This document shows, piece after piece, positions 16,910-25,202 of a DNA stretch of 64,000 bases (position 1 is its first letter; each line of letters starts with the position of its first letter). This DNA is from JBCBCP01 sp039817385 (GTDB taxonomy: Bacteria > Pseudomonadota > Alphaproteobacteria > Rhodobacterales > Rhodobacteraceae). The notes below the pieces were generated by a model. It made no database searches, was not told the origin of the DNA, and saw only the letters and a list, made by a program, of their open reading frames with translations. The position numbers and the translations under genes were made by a program. The stretch is from contig JBCBVY010000001.1 in NCBI GenBank assembly GCA_039817385.1, forward strand, positions 794,976 to 858,975, written 5' to 3'.

Positions 16910-17067
16910 CGAACCTTTAACCTCGTAGTTATGCACGCGCAGCATTATGCATCTGCGTGCACTCAGTGATCCTGGGTGTGTAGTGTCCGTGCCGCTTGGG
17001 GAGAGGCAACGCGACGAATGGTCCGGCCTGCTGGACCGCATAAAGAAGTGAGCTAGGAGAGCCCCAA
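16910..17067. promoter_or_regulatory. phaC/phaZ divergent promoter region with TGC palindrome
   Basis: The 158-bp gap must hold promoters for both genes. At 16932-16961 a 30-bp imperfect palindrome carries TGCACGCGCAG on one side and CTGCGTGCA on the other around CATTATGCAT. Its GCAG/CTGC halves resemble the candidate PhaR sites near phaP and phaR. A GGAG ribosome site for phaZ is at about 17055. Confidence 0.5.
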
Positions 17068-18339
17068 ATGCGCTACATGATGACTTACGACTTCATGGAA
17101 ACCATGAGGAACACAAACCAGTGGCTCGGCGCCTCCGCGCTCGCTCTGGGCTCCTACCCGGCCTTTGCCGCCATTCCCAACCCCGCGCTGACCTGGATGC
17201 GCGCCTGGGGTGAGGTGACGGAGCGGGCGTTTCAGCGGATGGTCGTCAAGCCGGACTGGGGGATCGATTCGATCCCGCTTGAGGATGGCAAGGACCACCT
17301 TGTTGAAGTGAACATTGAAGTGCCCGGGCCCTTCGGCGATCTCGTCCACTTCAACGTCGTCGGCCGCCCCGAACACCCGCGCAAGATCCTGCTGGTTGCG
17401 CCCATGTCGGGCCACTATGCCACGCTGCTGCGCAAGACCGTTCTGTCGCTGCTCCCCGATTGCGAGCTTTATGTCACCGACTGGCACAATGCCCGCGACA
17501 TTCCTGTCAGCGCCGGCAAGTTCGATGTGGAAGACTATACGCTCTACCTCGTGGACTATATGCGCCACCTTGGCCCCGACACCCATGTGATTGCCGTGTG
17601 CCAGCCCGTGCCGCTGACGCTCGCCGCGACGGCTTACTTGGCCGAAGATGACCCGAAGGCACAACCGCGGTCCCTGACCCTGATCGGCGGTCCGGTGGAC
17701 CCAGATGCGAACGCCACCGACGTGACCGATTTTGGCCGCCGGGTGACGATGGGCCAGCTGGAAGAGCTGATGATCCAGCGTGTCGGCTTCAAATATTCCG
17801 GCGTGGGTCGCAAGGTCTATCCCGGCCTGCTCCAGCTTGCCTCCTTCATGTCGATGAACGCGGAAAAGCACTCCAGCGCCTTCGTGAACCAGATCAACGC
17901 GGTCGCACGCGGTGAGGCGTCCGACCATGACAAGCACAACGTGTTCTACGACGAATACCTCGCTGTGATGGACATGACGGCAGAGTTCTACCTTTCCACG
18001 GTCGAGCGGGTCTTCAAAAACCGCGAGATCGCGACCAACAGCTTTATGGTCAAGGGCAAGCCGGTCGACATCGCTAAGGTCACAACCGTTGCGGTCAAGA
18101 TTGTCGAAGGCGGCGAGGATGATATCTCGGCCCCCGGCCAGTGCCTTGCCGCGCTGGACCTTCTGACCGGCCTGCCGGACGAGAAGAAGGCGAGCTATGT
18201 CGAGCCGAAGGCGGGCCATTACGGCATCTTCGCGGGCAAAAGCTGGCGCAACAACATCCGCCCGCTGGTGCTTGAGTTCATCGACGCAAACACGCCGAAG
18301 AAAAAGGCAAAGGCCGCGAACAAGAACGCGGCGGCGTAG
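17068..18339 (+). CDS. phaZ: Intracellular PHA depolymerase
   Basis: 423 residues. Intracellular PhaZ signature: no lipase box, nucleophile Cys178 in VIAVCQPVPLTLAA, PKSLTLIGGPVDP-like segment, and His in VEPKAGHYGIFAGKSWR. The N-terminus MRYMMTYDFMETMRNTNQWLG is typical. A Lys/Ala-rich tail (TPKKKAKAANKNAAA) may bind DNA or granules. It hydrolyses granule PHA to hydroxyacids, opposing the divergent synthase. Confidence 0.95.
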   Translation: MRYMMTYDFMETMRNTNQWLGASALALGSYPAFAAIPNPALTWMRAWGEVTERAFQRMVVKPDWGIDSIPLEDGKDHLVEVNIEVPGPFGDLVHFNVVGRPEHPRKILLVAPMSGHYATLLRKTVLSLLPDCELYVTDWHNARDIPVSAGKFDVEDYTLYLVDYMRHLGPDTHVIAVCQPVPLTLAATAYLAEDDPKAQPRSLTLIGGPVDPDANATDVTDFGRRVTMGQLEELMIQRVGFKYSGVGRKVYPGLLQLASFMSMNAEKHSSAFVNQINAVARGEASDHDKHNVFYDEYLAVMDMTAEFYLSTVERVFKNREIATNSFMVKGKPVDIAKVTTVAVKIVEGGEDDISAPGQCLAALDLLTGLPDEKKASYVEPKAGHYGIFAGKSWRNNIRPLVLEFIDANTPKKKAKAANKNAAA

Positions 18340-18423
18340 ACCGGCGCGGCGGGCGCCACAGGCCGCTTCGCGCCTTCATCACAGCCTGCAAAGAGCGCCC
18401 CCACCACCCTGGTCGGTGGGCGC

Positions 18424-19134
18424 CTAGCGCAGCACGAGCGGCATCGCCATCCAGTCGCGCAGCGCGTCCATCAGGGCGTCGGGCGCCTCCAGCGTTGGCA
18501 GGTGGCCCGCCTCCTCAATCACGCGCAGCTTGGCGCCGGGGATCAGTTCGGCCATGAATTCGTGGCGTTTGGGCGGGCAAAGCGCATCATGCGCGCCGCA
18601 GATCACCATCGTTGGCACCTTGCATTTGCGCAGCGTGCTCTGCTGATCCCGGCGGCGTTGCAGGGCGCGGGACTGGCGGATGAAGACCTCGGGGCCCAGA
18701 GCCAGCGCCATGTCCATCACGATCTCCATCACCACCTGGCGGTGCGGGCCGGGGGCAAGGTAGTTCGGTTTCATCTCGTCCCGCATGACCTCCTGCAGCC
18801 GCCCTGCCCGCACGCCCACGATCTGCGGCTCGCGGGCCGCAGCGACTTGCGGCGTTTCGGCCAGCGGGTTGGTGTCCATCAGGCACAGCCGGGTGAGCCG
18901 GTCTGGCGCGCGGCGCAGGATCTCCATCGCCACGATGCCGCCCATGCTCAGCCCCGCCAGCGCAAAACGGGACGGCAATTGGTCCAGCAGGCCGGAGGCG
19001 ATTTCTTCGATCCGCTCGCCTTGGGTGACGGGCGCAACGGTCACCGCCTGGGTGGCGGAGAGTTCGGCAATCTGCGGGCCGAAGAGGCGCGCGTCGCACA
19101 TCATCCCGGGAAGAAAAACCAGAGCTTCTGGCAT
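18424..19134 (-). CDS. Alpha/beta hydrolase
   Basis: 236 residues. Nucleophile elbow GLSMGGIVAMEIL (Ser about residue 83), oxyanion region LVFLPGMMCDARLFGPQ, acid in VICGAHDALCPP and His in EEAGHLPTLEAPDAL. Complete triad of the AB_hydrolase_1 fold. The substrate is unknown; some such hydrolases near PHA loci cleave hydroxybutyrate oligomers, but nothing specific supports that here. Stands alone on the minus strand between phaZ and the LysM pair. Confidence 0.85.
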   Translation of the reverse strand: MPEALVFLPGMMCDARLFGPQIAELSATQAVTVAPVTQGERIEEIASGLLDQLPSRFALAGLSMGGIVAMEILRRAPDRLTRLCLMDTNPLAETPQVAAAREPQIVGVRAGRLQEVMRDEMKPNYLAPGPHRQVVMEIVMDMALALGPEVFIRQSRALQRRRDQQSTLRKCKVPTMVICGAHDALCPPKRHEFMAELIPGAKLRVIEEAGHLPTLEAPDALMDALRDWMAMPLVLR

Positions 19135-19235
19135 GGGTTACTCGTTTGGTGTCTGCTCTTGGGCAGTCTTGAACAAAGCTGAGCGCCCGGACAAGGGCCG
19201 GAACGCGCCAAACGGGTCGAATTATCCGCGCCGCG

Positions 19236-20261
19236 TTAGCTTTCGCCGCGCACCTGATCCCAGAACAGGGACAGGTGGCGGCTGACGATTTCGTTGTAGC
19301 GGTCCGATTGCTTGAGCTTTGCCAGCCCTGCGTTGAACCGGTAAAGGTGCGTGGTGCCGCGCCAGTGGCGCTTGGAGATCAGCACGTGCAGCCCCTCCAC
19401 GCTCAGCGGTTTGGGCAGCGGGGCGACGCTGTCGGTCAGGCCCATCTCGAACATCTTGGTCACGCCGGTGAACTCGTTCAGCGCCACCGCGTCCACCCGC
19501 CCGTCCATCAAAAGCTGGAAGCAATCGTCCGGCGTTGCGGGCTGCTCCAGCGTGATCAGGCCGTTCTTGAGCCATGCGCGGCCCTGCCGGTCCAGATCAT
19601 GGGTGAAATAGCCCGCGGGGCGGCACAGCGTCTTGCCCACGATGTCCGCGTCCGTTTGATAGGTGAACGGCGCATCGGCCCGGACAAAAAGCAGGATGAC
19701 CAGATCGACCAGCGGCTCGGAGAAATGAAAGTTCGCGCAGCGTTCATTGGTGGGATTGCCCTCGCAATCGGGGCGGAACCACGGGAAGCCCATGTCGAAT
19801 TCCTTGGAATCGAGCATCGGGAACAGGTGCTTCGACCAGTCGTTTTCCCATGTGATCGAGTAGCTGACCGGCGCATCCGTCGCCTCAAGCGCGGCGTTCA
19901 CCAACTCCGTCAGCATCCCCTGCCCCGGCCAGGTAAGGTGGGTGAAGGGCGCGTAGTTGGAGCCGGTGATCAGCTTCATCTCCGCGTCCGCCTGTTGCAG
20001 CGGCGTCGGATCAGCCGCGCTGGCGGTTGCCTCGGGGCACGGCAAGGTCAGCACCCTGCCCGCTGGCACGTCCAGCAACGATCCACCCTGGATCGACGGG
20101 TTGTTATAGAAGATCAGCGACCACTTGGTCAGATCGCCAAACTGCGCCTCCGCTATGGAGAAGAGCGTGTCGCCCTCCTGCACGGTGTAGCTGGGCTGGC
20201 AGGCGGCAGCGGCCTGCGCGCCAAGGGCCAGACCGGCGGCAAGGATCAGGGGCCGCAGCAT
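19236..20261 (-). CDS. LysM domain fused to a solute-binding domain (second of pair)
   Basis: 341 residues. Signal peptide 1-20 (LILAAGLALGAQAAAAC). A LysM domain follows (about 21-75: SYTVQEGDTLFSIAEAQFGDLTKWSLIFYNNPSI), then an SBP_bac_3-like binding domain (about 95-335: LITGSNYAPFTH, then FDMGFPWFRPDCEGNP). It begins at the TGATG overlap with the stop of its upstream paralogue, so the two are coupled. Predicted to sit in the periplasm bound to peptidoglycan. No ABC permease is nearby, so it may sense rather than transport a ligand. Six Cys in the binding domain suggest disulfides. Confidence 0.8.
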   Translation of the reverse strand: MLRPLILAAGLALGAQAAAACQPSYTVQEGDTLFSIAEAQFGDLTKWSLIFYNNPSIQGGSLLDVPAGRVLTLPCPEATASAADPTPLQQADAEMKLITGSNYAPFTHLTWPGQGMLTELVNAALEATDAPVSYSITWENDWSKHLFPMLDSKEFDMGFPWFRPDCEGNPTNERCANFHFSEPLVDLVILLFVRADAPFTYQTDADIVGKTLCRPAGYFTHDLDRQGRAWLKNGLITLEQPATPDDCFQLLMDGRVDAVALNEFTGVTKMFEMGLTDSVAPLPKPLSVEGLHVLISKRHWRGTTHLYRFNAGLAKLKQSDRYNEIVSRHLSLFWDQVRGES

Positions 20262-21355
20262 CAGAAATCCGCCCAGATGGCAGACATGTGCTTGTCGATC
20301 ACTTGCTGGTAGGCGCCGGACGCTTGGATCTCGTCGAGCCCCTCGTTGATCGTCGCGATCAGCGTGTCCGCCTGCGGGTGCGCCTTGTGGACCAGCACGT
20401 GCAGGCCTTCGATCGACACCGGGCGGCCCTGCACGACATCCACGCGGTCCTTGATATCCATCGACTTCAGCGCGGCGCGGCCGGTGAATTCGTTCATGGC
20501 CACCGCGTCAACGTCGCCCTCCAGCAGCATTTCAAAGCATTCAGCGACGGTTGTCGGCTGCTTGAGCGTGACGTGCCCGTCGGTCACCCAGCGGCGGTCA
20601 AAGCGGTCCAGATCGTGGATGAAGTAGCCCGCGGGGCGGCACAGGGTGCGGCCGTGAATGTCCGCGTCGGTGGCGAAGGGCACCGGGCGGGATTTGTCCA
20701 CGAAAAGCAGGATCAGCATCTCGAACATCGGGTCAGAGAAGTGGAAATTCTGACAGCGGAATTCCTCGGGGCTGGATACGCAATCCGGCTTCACCCACGG
20801 AAAGGCCATGTCCATCATCGCGGAGGTCATCAGCGGGTCGAGGTGGCTGGACCAGTCGTTGACCCAATGCACCCGGTAGCCCCTGGCCGCGCCGGAGCCT
20901 TGCATGGCCGCGTTGACCAGCTCGGTCATCAGCCCCTCGCCCTCCAGCGATTTGTCGGTGAACGGCGCGTAGTCGCCCGCGGTCACGATGTTGATCGTGT
21001 TTTCCAGCGCGCGCCCGGAGGAGGTCGCCGCCGCGGGTGCCGCCGCCGGGGTGACAGTTGGCGCCGCGCCAGACGCCGCGACGGGGGTGCCGCCCTCAAG
21101 CCCTGTCGGCAGGCCGTTGATGCAGCCAAGCCGCAGGCGCATCCCAGCGCGGATCGCATTCGGGTTCTCGCCAATGCTGGACAGGTTGTTGCGGTGAATT
21201 TCGGACCACATGCCGACGTTTTTGTACTGCGCATCCGCGATAAGCGAGAGGCTGTCGCCGCGCTTAACGGTGTAAGTGCCACCGCAGGTCTGCGCAAGCG
21301 CGGGCGCGGCAAAGCCGATGGTTGCGGCGAGTGTTGCTGCCAGGAATCGTTTCAT
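20261..21355 (-). CDS. LysM domain fused to a solute-binding domain (first of pair)
   Basis: 364 residues from ATG 21355 (GGGGGATGACGGA upstream); a start 10 codons earlier is less likely. Signal peptide 1-22, LysM at about 24-82 (TYTVKRGDSLSLIADAQYKNVGMWSEIHRNN), an Ala/Pro linker (VTPAAAPAAATSS), then a binding domain (IVTAGDYAPFTDKSLEGEGLMTELV). It shares with its neighbour the patterns LCRPAGYFxHDLDR and VDAVAxNEFTG, so the pair arose by duplication. The Pro/Ala linker is longer here. Peptidoglycan attachment through LysM is inferred. Confidence 0.8.
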   Translation of the reverse strand: MKRFLAATLAATIGFAAPALAQTCGGTYTVKRGDSLSLIADAQYKNVGMWSEIHRNNLSSIGENPNAIRAGMRLRLGCINGLPTGLEGGTPVAASGAAPTVTPAAAPAAATSSGRALENTINIVTAGDYAPFTDKSLEGEGLMTELVNAAMQGSGAARGYRVHWVNDWSSHLDPLMTSAMMDMAFPWVKPDCVSSPEEFRCQNFHFSDPMFEMLILLFVDKSRPVPFATDADIHGRTLCRPAGYFIHDLDRFDRRWVTDGHVTLKQPTTVAECFEMLLEGDVDAVAMNEFTGRAALKSMDIKDRVDVVQGRPVSIEGLHVLVHKAHPQADTLIATINEGLDEIQASGAYQQVIDKHMSAIWADF

Positions 21356-21423
21356 TCCGTCATCCCCCAAAATGACTTTGGGCAAGACTGTCCCGCATAT
21401 CGTGGCGCCCGGTCAACGGAAAA

Positions 21424-21448
21424 CCATATACTGTGGATAAGTATATGG
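21424..21448. promoter_or_regulatory. Perfect inverted repeat upstream of the LysM pair
   Basis: CCATATACT (21424-21432), 7-base spacer GTGGATA, AGTATATGG (21440-21448). It lies 69 bases upstream of the first LysM gene and 59 bases past the end of the VOC gene, both on the minus strand. It may be an operator of the pair or a terminator of the VOC gene. AT-rich arms and no T-run favour an operator. Confidence 0.5.
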
Positions 21449-21506
21449 GTTGCGCAAGCCCTTGGTTCATTGGTGCATCGTGGCCGCGCCGTCCGGGCGT
21501 GTGGCG

Positions 21507-21959
21507 TCAGTCCGGCAAGGTCCGGTGCACGCCGCTCGGCGCCGGAAGCGTATCGTCCGGATGGATGTCCGCATAGATCTCGATGATGTTGTGTTCGGGG
21601 TCGTGCAGGAACATCGTGCGGTGCGGCCAGTCCTGATTGGTCGGCTTTTCAATCACCTGGACGCCTTTGGCAGTCAATTCGGCATATGCGATATCGACAT
21701 CGGCGGGGGACAGCCTGAAGCTGATCTGGGCGCCCGCGGACGTGTCCGGGATTGGCGCGCCATCATAGCTGCGCCCGCGCGGCCTCAGCCCCAGGTAGAG
21801 CGTTCCGACCCGAAACCCGGCCCATGCGCCGGGGGTCAGCTCTTCGAGCTCAAGACCCAGGATGCCTTGGTAAAAGGCGGTCATCTTCTCCATGTCGTTG
21901 CAGAGCAGAATCACGAAATCCATGCTGCGGATGGCGGCGAGGCCGGTTCTGAGGTCCAT
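21507..21959 (-). CDS. VOC (glyoxalase/bleomycin-resistance) family protein
   Basis: 150 residues from ATG 21959 with GGAG six bases upstream; a longer opening to 22145 would run through the neighbouring repeat and gene. The two beta-alpha-beta-beta-beta modules start at SMDFVILLCNDMEKMTAFYQGILGLE and ISFRLSPADVDIAYAELTAKGV, and end HRTMFLHDPEHNIIEIYAD, where the last Glu is a usual metal ligand. Substrate unknown. Confidence 0.85.
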   Translation of the reverse strand: MDLRTGLAAIRSMDFVILLCNDMEKMTAFYQGILGLELEELTPGAWAGFRVGTLYLGLRPRGRSYDGAPIPDTSAGAQISFRLSPADVDIAYAELTAKGVQVIEKPTNQDWPHRTMFLHDPEHNIIEIYADIHPDDTLPAPSGVHRTLPD

Positions 21960-21976
21960 GTGTTTCTCCGGTCTGT

Positions 21977-21998
21977 GGTGGGTTGGCACCCACCCTAC
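21977..21998. repeat. GTAGGGTGGG-type dispersed palindrome
   Basis: GGTGGGT-TGGC-ACCCACC followed by CTAC. The same 22 bases occur at 36524-36545. The repeat provides the TAG stop (21995-21997) of the minus-strand gene that follows. Confidence 0.8.
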
Positions 21999-22627
21999 GG
22001 GTAGGCGATGCCCCGAAAGGGCGGGAAATCGGCGTAGCGTTTTTGCCGCTCTGCGCGGCGCTCCCCCGGCGCTTCCCCGGCGCGCAGCAGCATCCCCCGC
22101 GGCGCGATGTAGCTGGAGATCGTGCGCAGCGGTGTGGGTCGCCAATCAAGGTTCAGCGCGCACAGCTTTGGAAAGAACCACATGCCCGAATAGGGCAGAT
22201 GGTCGTGGATCCACCATGCCAGATCGCGCCAGTCGCGCCCCGCCGCGTATTGGTCCGCAAACCACGGGATGGCCAGCGAGGTGCCCGCGATGGCCCGGTC
22301 CCCCCGCCCCCAATCCCAGATGTGACATTCGATGGGGTTGTCGTTGCGGGCGCAGTTCAGCTTGTGCGCGTTCCCGTAGCCGTTCAGCGCCGCACTGCGG
22401 TAGCCTGACCGGATCGCGATCCGGCCAAAGGTTTCCTCCAGCGGGTCGAGAAGCTGCGTGCAAAGCTGCCGGCCGTGTTCGATGGCGAGGTCCGGGTTAT
22501 CGGGGATGTTCTGGACACGGTGGAAATTGCCGATCTCCGAATAAAGGAAGTCGCGCATGTAGAAATGCTTGGACAGGCGCACCCGGCCCAGCGTCTCAAG
22601 GCTCCACATGCTTTGCGGGCGGCGCAT
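21995..22627 (-). CDS. Conserved hypothetical protein, possibly peptidase M15-like fold
   Basis: 210 residues. I do not recognise it firmly. The stretch FGRIAIRSGYRSAALNGYGNAHKLNC followed by ECHIWDWG recalls the SGYR...N and H...D pattern of M15/DUF882 D,D-carboxypeptidase-like zinc domains, but spacing differs. There is no signal peptide. The start could be 22627 or an ATG six codons later (22609). Its stop codon lies inside a dispersed repeat, which may mean that the C-terminus was reshaped by repeat insertion. Confidence 0.6.
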   Translation of the reverse strand: MRRPQSMWSLETLGRVRLSKHFYMRDFLYSEIGNFHRVQNIPDNPDLAIEHGRQLCTQLLDPLEETFGRIAIRSGYRSAALNGYGNAHKLNCARNDNPIECHIWDWGRGDRAIAGTSLAIPWFADQYAAGRDWRDLAWWIHDHLPYSGMWFFPKLCALNLDWRPTPLRTISSYIAPRGMLLRAGEAPGERRAERQKRYADFPPFRGIAYP

Positions 22628-22632
22628 CGCAC

Positions 22633-23619
22633 TCAGTCCAGGCTGCGGGCGAAGTCCACGATGCGCTGCACGGCGGCATCGGTCTGGCCGGGGGACATGA
22701 TATCGCCTGCGATCACGTGGCTGAACGGGTCATCGTCTGGCCCCATGACGGGCTGGTAGACCTCCGTTCGGGTGCTCCAGCCGCTGCCCCATTGCGCGAT
22801 CACGCTTCGGGTGGCGCGGGGCGAGACGACCTGATCCGCGTCCGCGTAGATGAAGAGCGCGGGCATGAGGATTGCCGAGAGGTCCAATTCGGACACGGCC
22901 CCCACCAGCGCCGCCATCGGCAGGGTGGCAACGGTTGGGTAGCTGGTGGTCCAGAATTTTGCGTGGGCCTCGTTTTTGGGCGTGAAGCTGCGCGTGTTCC
23001 CCGCGATCAGGCCGATCCAGTAGCGCGCGGCGGGCCAGGTCAGCAGCCCCGCCGCCGCGTTGTTCAGCGCGTAGTTGGGGGAGATCAGGACCATACCGGC
23101 GACCTGTTCGGTCTCAATCGGGCGGGTGGCGGCGTAGGTGGCGAGCGTGGCGCCGGTGGAGGTGGCGATAACCAGCACGCGTTCCCCTACCGCGGCGCCG
23201 ATGGCGATGGCCTCGCCGGTGTCGCGGGTCCAGTCCTGCACGGTCGCCTCCGCCATCGCCGCGCTGCCCGCACCGTGGCCGGTCAGCCGGGTGTAGACAA
23301 GGTTCGCGCCCAGCGCCTGCGCCACACGGTCCGGTACGGGGCGGATTTCCTCGGAGGTGGCAGAAAAGCCGTGGATGTAGACAACCGAGAGGGGCGTTTT
23401 CGCCTCGGCGTCCACCGCCCAGATCACGCGCTTTTCCGCGCCAAGTGTGAGGCCCGCGATCTTTGCCTCTTCGGCCGCGAGGTAAGCGTCCACCCCTCTG
23501 TCCAGCCTTGCGGATTTGAAGGAGAGGTCGAGCGTCGCGTCCTCGTAGGGCCCGAAGACGGCGAGCGCAAAGGCCGCGGCGCAGAGCGCGATGAAAAGGT
23601 AGGAGAGGGCCAGCCTCAT
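22633..23619 (-). CDS. Membrane-anchored alpha/beta hydrolase
   Basis: 328 residues. An N-terminal hydrophobic segment (LALSYLFIALCAAAFALAVFG) acts as signal anchor. Hydrolase features: VYIHGFSATSEE oxyanion loop, nucleophile elbow IATSTGATLATY (Ser in a T-S-T-G context, a variant of GxSxG), acid FIYADADQVVSP and late His in PFSHVIAGD. Its start overlaps the stop of the next upstream hydrolase (ATGA at 23616-23619), so both are co-translated. Substrate unknown; probably faces the periplasm. Confidence 0.8.
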   Translation of the reverse strand: MRLALSYLFIALCAAAFALAVFGPYEDATLDLSFKSARLDRGVDAYLAAEEAKIAGLTLGAEKRVIWAVDAEAKTPLSVVYIHGFSATSEEIRPVPDRVAQALGANLVYTRLTGHGAGSAAMAEATVQDWTRDTGEAIAIGAAVGERVLVIATSTGATLATYAATRPIETEQVAGMVLISPNYALNNAAAGLLTWPAARYWIGLIAGNTRSFTPKNEAHAKFWTTSYPTVATLPMAALVGAVSELDLSAILMPALFIYADADQVVSPRATRSVIAQWGSGWSTRTEVYQPVMGPDDDPFSHVIAGDIMSPGQTDAAVQRIVDFARSLD

Positions 23620-24347
23620 GCCACGTCCTCTATCGCCGCCTCAATCAACGCGAGGCAGGTCGCGTCGGAAAAGCGGTGGTCCGCGTCCTTGACGAGGGTC
23701 AAACGCATGTCGGGACACGCCGCATGGCCCAGCAGGCGCAGCGCCGTTTGCGTGGAGACCGCCGTGTCCGCCGTGCCTTGCAGGCAGCGCACCGGGAAGG
23801 GCAGCGGCAGAGGGGCCCGGAGGACGAGGTTGCGGCGGCCATCCTCGATCAGGCGCTTCGTTATGATGTAGGGCTCCATGTAATCCGACGGCATCTCGAT
23901 CTGGCCTTCGGCGTCCAGCGCGGCCTTTTGCGCGTCGGTGAAGGAGGCCCAGTAACCGTCTTCGGTGAAGTCCGGCGCGGCGGCGATGGTCACCAGGCCG
24001 TGGACGCGGTCGGGATGGGCACGGGCGTAAAGCAAGGCTTGCCAGCCGCCCATCGAGGAGCCGACGGGGATGACCTTGCCATCGGTGAGGCTGCCAATGG
24101 CGTGGGCCGTGTCTTCGGCCCAGTCCCCGATGCACCCCTCTTCGAACGTGCCCGAGGACCCGCCGTGACCCGAATAGTCAAATCGCAGGAAGGCGCGGCC
24201 TTGTGCGGTGGCCCACGCCTCCAGGTGGACGGCCTTGGTGCCCGCCATGTCGGATTTCAGCCCGCCAAGGAAGACAATCCACGGGCCCCGCCCTTCGGTG
24301 CGGTGATAGGTAAGGGTGCGGCCTTGCGGCGTGTCCAGATACATCAT
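23616..24347 (-). CDS. Alpha/beta hydrolase (ABHD10-like)
   Basis: 243 residues. Motifs: IVFLGGLKSDMAGTKA, DYSGHGGSSG, nucleophile elbow PVGSSMGGWQAL, acid in QGTADTAV and catalytic His in KDADHRFSD. This arrangement matches the small thioesterase/ABHD10 group. Divergent from the ArsR-SRPBCC regulator across a 93-bp gap with symmetrical operators, so it may share that control. Confidence 0.83.
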   Translation of the reverse strand: MMYLDTPQGRTLTYHRTEGRGPWIVFLGGLKSDMAGTKAVHLEAWATAQGRAFLRFDYSGHGGSSGTFEEGCIGDWAEDTAHAIGSLTDGKVIPVGSSMGGWQALLYARAHPDRVHGLVTIAAAPDFTEDGYWASFTDAQKAALDAEGQIEMPSDYMEPYIITKRLIEDGRRNLVLRAPLPLPFPVRCLQGTADTAVSTQTALRLLGHAACPDMRLTLVKDADHRFSDATCLALIEAAIEDVA

Positions 24348-24395
24348 GCCCGCACCATGCGCCGGGGTTTGGGTGCGGGCAAACGGATTTTATAG

Positions 24396-24428
24396 GTGAC
24401 TGTATTGTCACGTGACTATCGAATCACG
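24396..24428. promoter_or_regulatory. Cluster of overlapping inverted repeats, likely ArsR-type operator
   Basis: GTGAC-TGTATT-GTCAC (24396-24411, perfect), GTCACGTGAC (24407-24416, perfect) and CGTGA-CTATCGAA-TCACG (24411-24428, perfect) overlap in 33 bases. They end 12 bases before the regulator start and lie 49 bases from the divergent hydrolase start, so one bound dimer array could control both. Confidence 0.6.
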
Positions 24429-24440
24429 TATAAGCCCCGC

Positions 24441-25199
24441 ATGGACACGATTTTCAAAGCCCTTGCCGACCCGGCCCGCCGCGAAATCCTTGACCGCTTG
24501 CGCGCCAAGGACGGGCAAAGCCTGTCGGAGCTGGAGGCGGGGTTCGACATGACCCGCTTTGGGGTGATGAAGCATCTCGCGGTGCTCGAAGATGCCGGCC
24601 TGGTCGTGCCCAGGAAAGTGGGACGGTTCAAATACCACTACCTCAACGCCGTCCCGCTGTCGGAGGCCATTGATCGCTGGATCGAGCCGCTGATCGCCAA
24701 ACCCCTCGCCCAGGGGATCACCGCCCTGAAGGCTCATCTTGAAAAGGAGAACGATATGTTCGATTCCGAAATGAAACCCGATTTTGTCCACCAGACTTCT
24801 ATCCGCTGCACGCAGGATGCTTTGTGGGACGCGCTGACCAAGGCGCGCCAGCTGGGGGCCTACCACTTCATGGTCAACACCGCGAAAGGCGATGCCGCAG
24901 TCGGCCAGCCGACGGACATGATCCGCGCGGATGGCTCGCTGATGCTGCGCCAGACAACGACCCGGCTGGAGCCCAAGACGCGGATCGAACAGACGTTCGA
25001 GCCGCATTTCTTTGGCGGTGAAGGCGCGCATTCGCGCGTTGTTTTCCTGATCCAGCCGGAGGGCGCGCATTGCCTGCTGACCTGCGAGCATTACGAGATC
25101 CCCGAAGGCCAGGACGGCGTGAAGGAAGGCTGGGCGCGCCACATCGCCTCGCTCAAGAGCTGGCTGGAGACGGGCCAGCCGATTAAGGTGGAGGGCTGA
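24441..25199 (+). CDS. ArsR-family regulator fused to an SRPBCC (AHSA1) domain
   Basis: 252 residues from ATG 24441; an in-frame start at 24396 would lie inside the operator. Residues 1-90 are an ArsR winged helix (FKALADPARREILDRLRAKDGQSLSELEAG, then FGVMKHLAVLEDAGLVVPRKVGR). Residues about 110-250 form an AHSA1/SRPBCC ligand-binding fold (IRCTQDALWDALTKARQLGAYHF). No metal-binding Cys pair is seen, so the signal is probably a hydrophobic ligand in the SRPBCC cavity (inference). It heads a run with two MAPEG proteins and an exporter. Confidence 0.88.
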   Translation: MDTIFKALADPARREILDRLRAKDGQSLSELEAGFDMTRFGVMKHLAVLEDAGLVVPRKVGRFKYHYLNAVPLSEAIDRWIEPLIAKPLAQGITALKAHLEKENDMFDSEMKPDFVHQTSIRCTQDALWDALTKARQLGAYHFMVNTAKGDAAVGQPTDMIRADGSLMLRQTTTRLEPKTRIEQTFEPHFFGGEGAHSRVVFLIQPEGAHCLLTCEHYEIPEGQDGVKEGWARHIASLKSWLETGQPIKVEG

Positions 25200-25202
25200 G
25201 CG

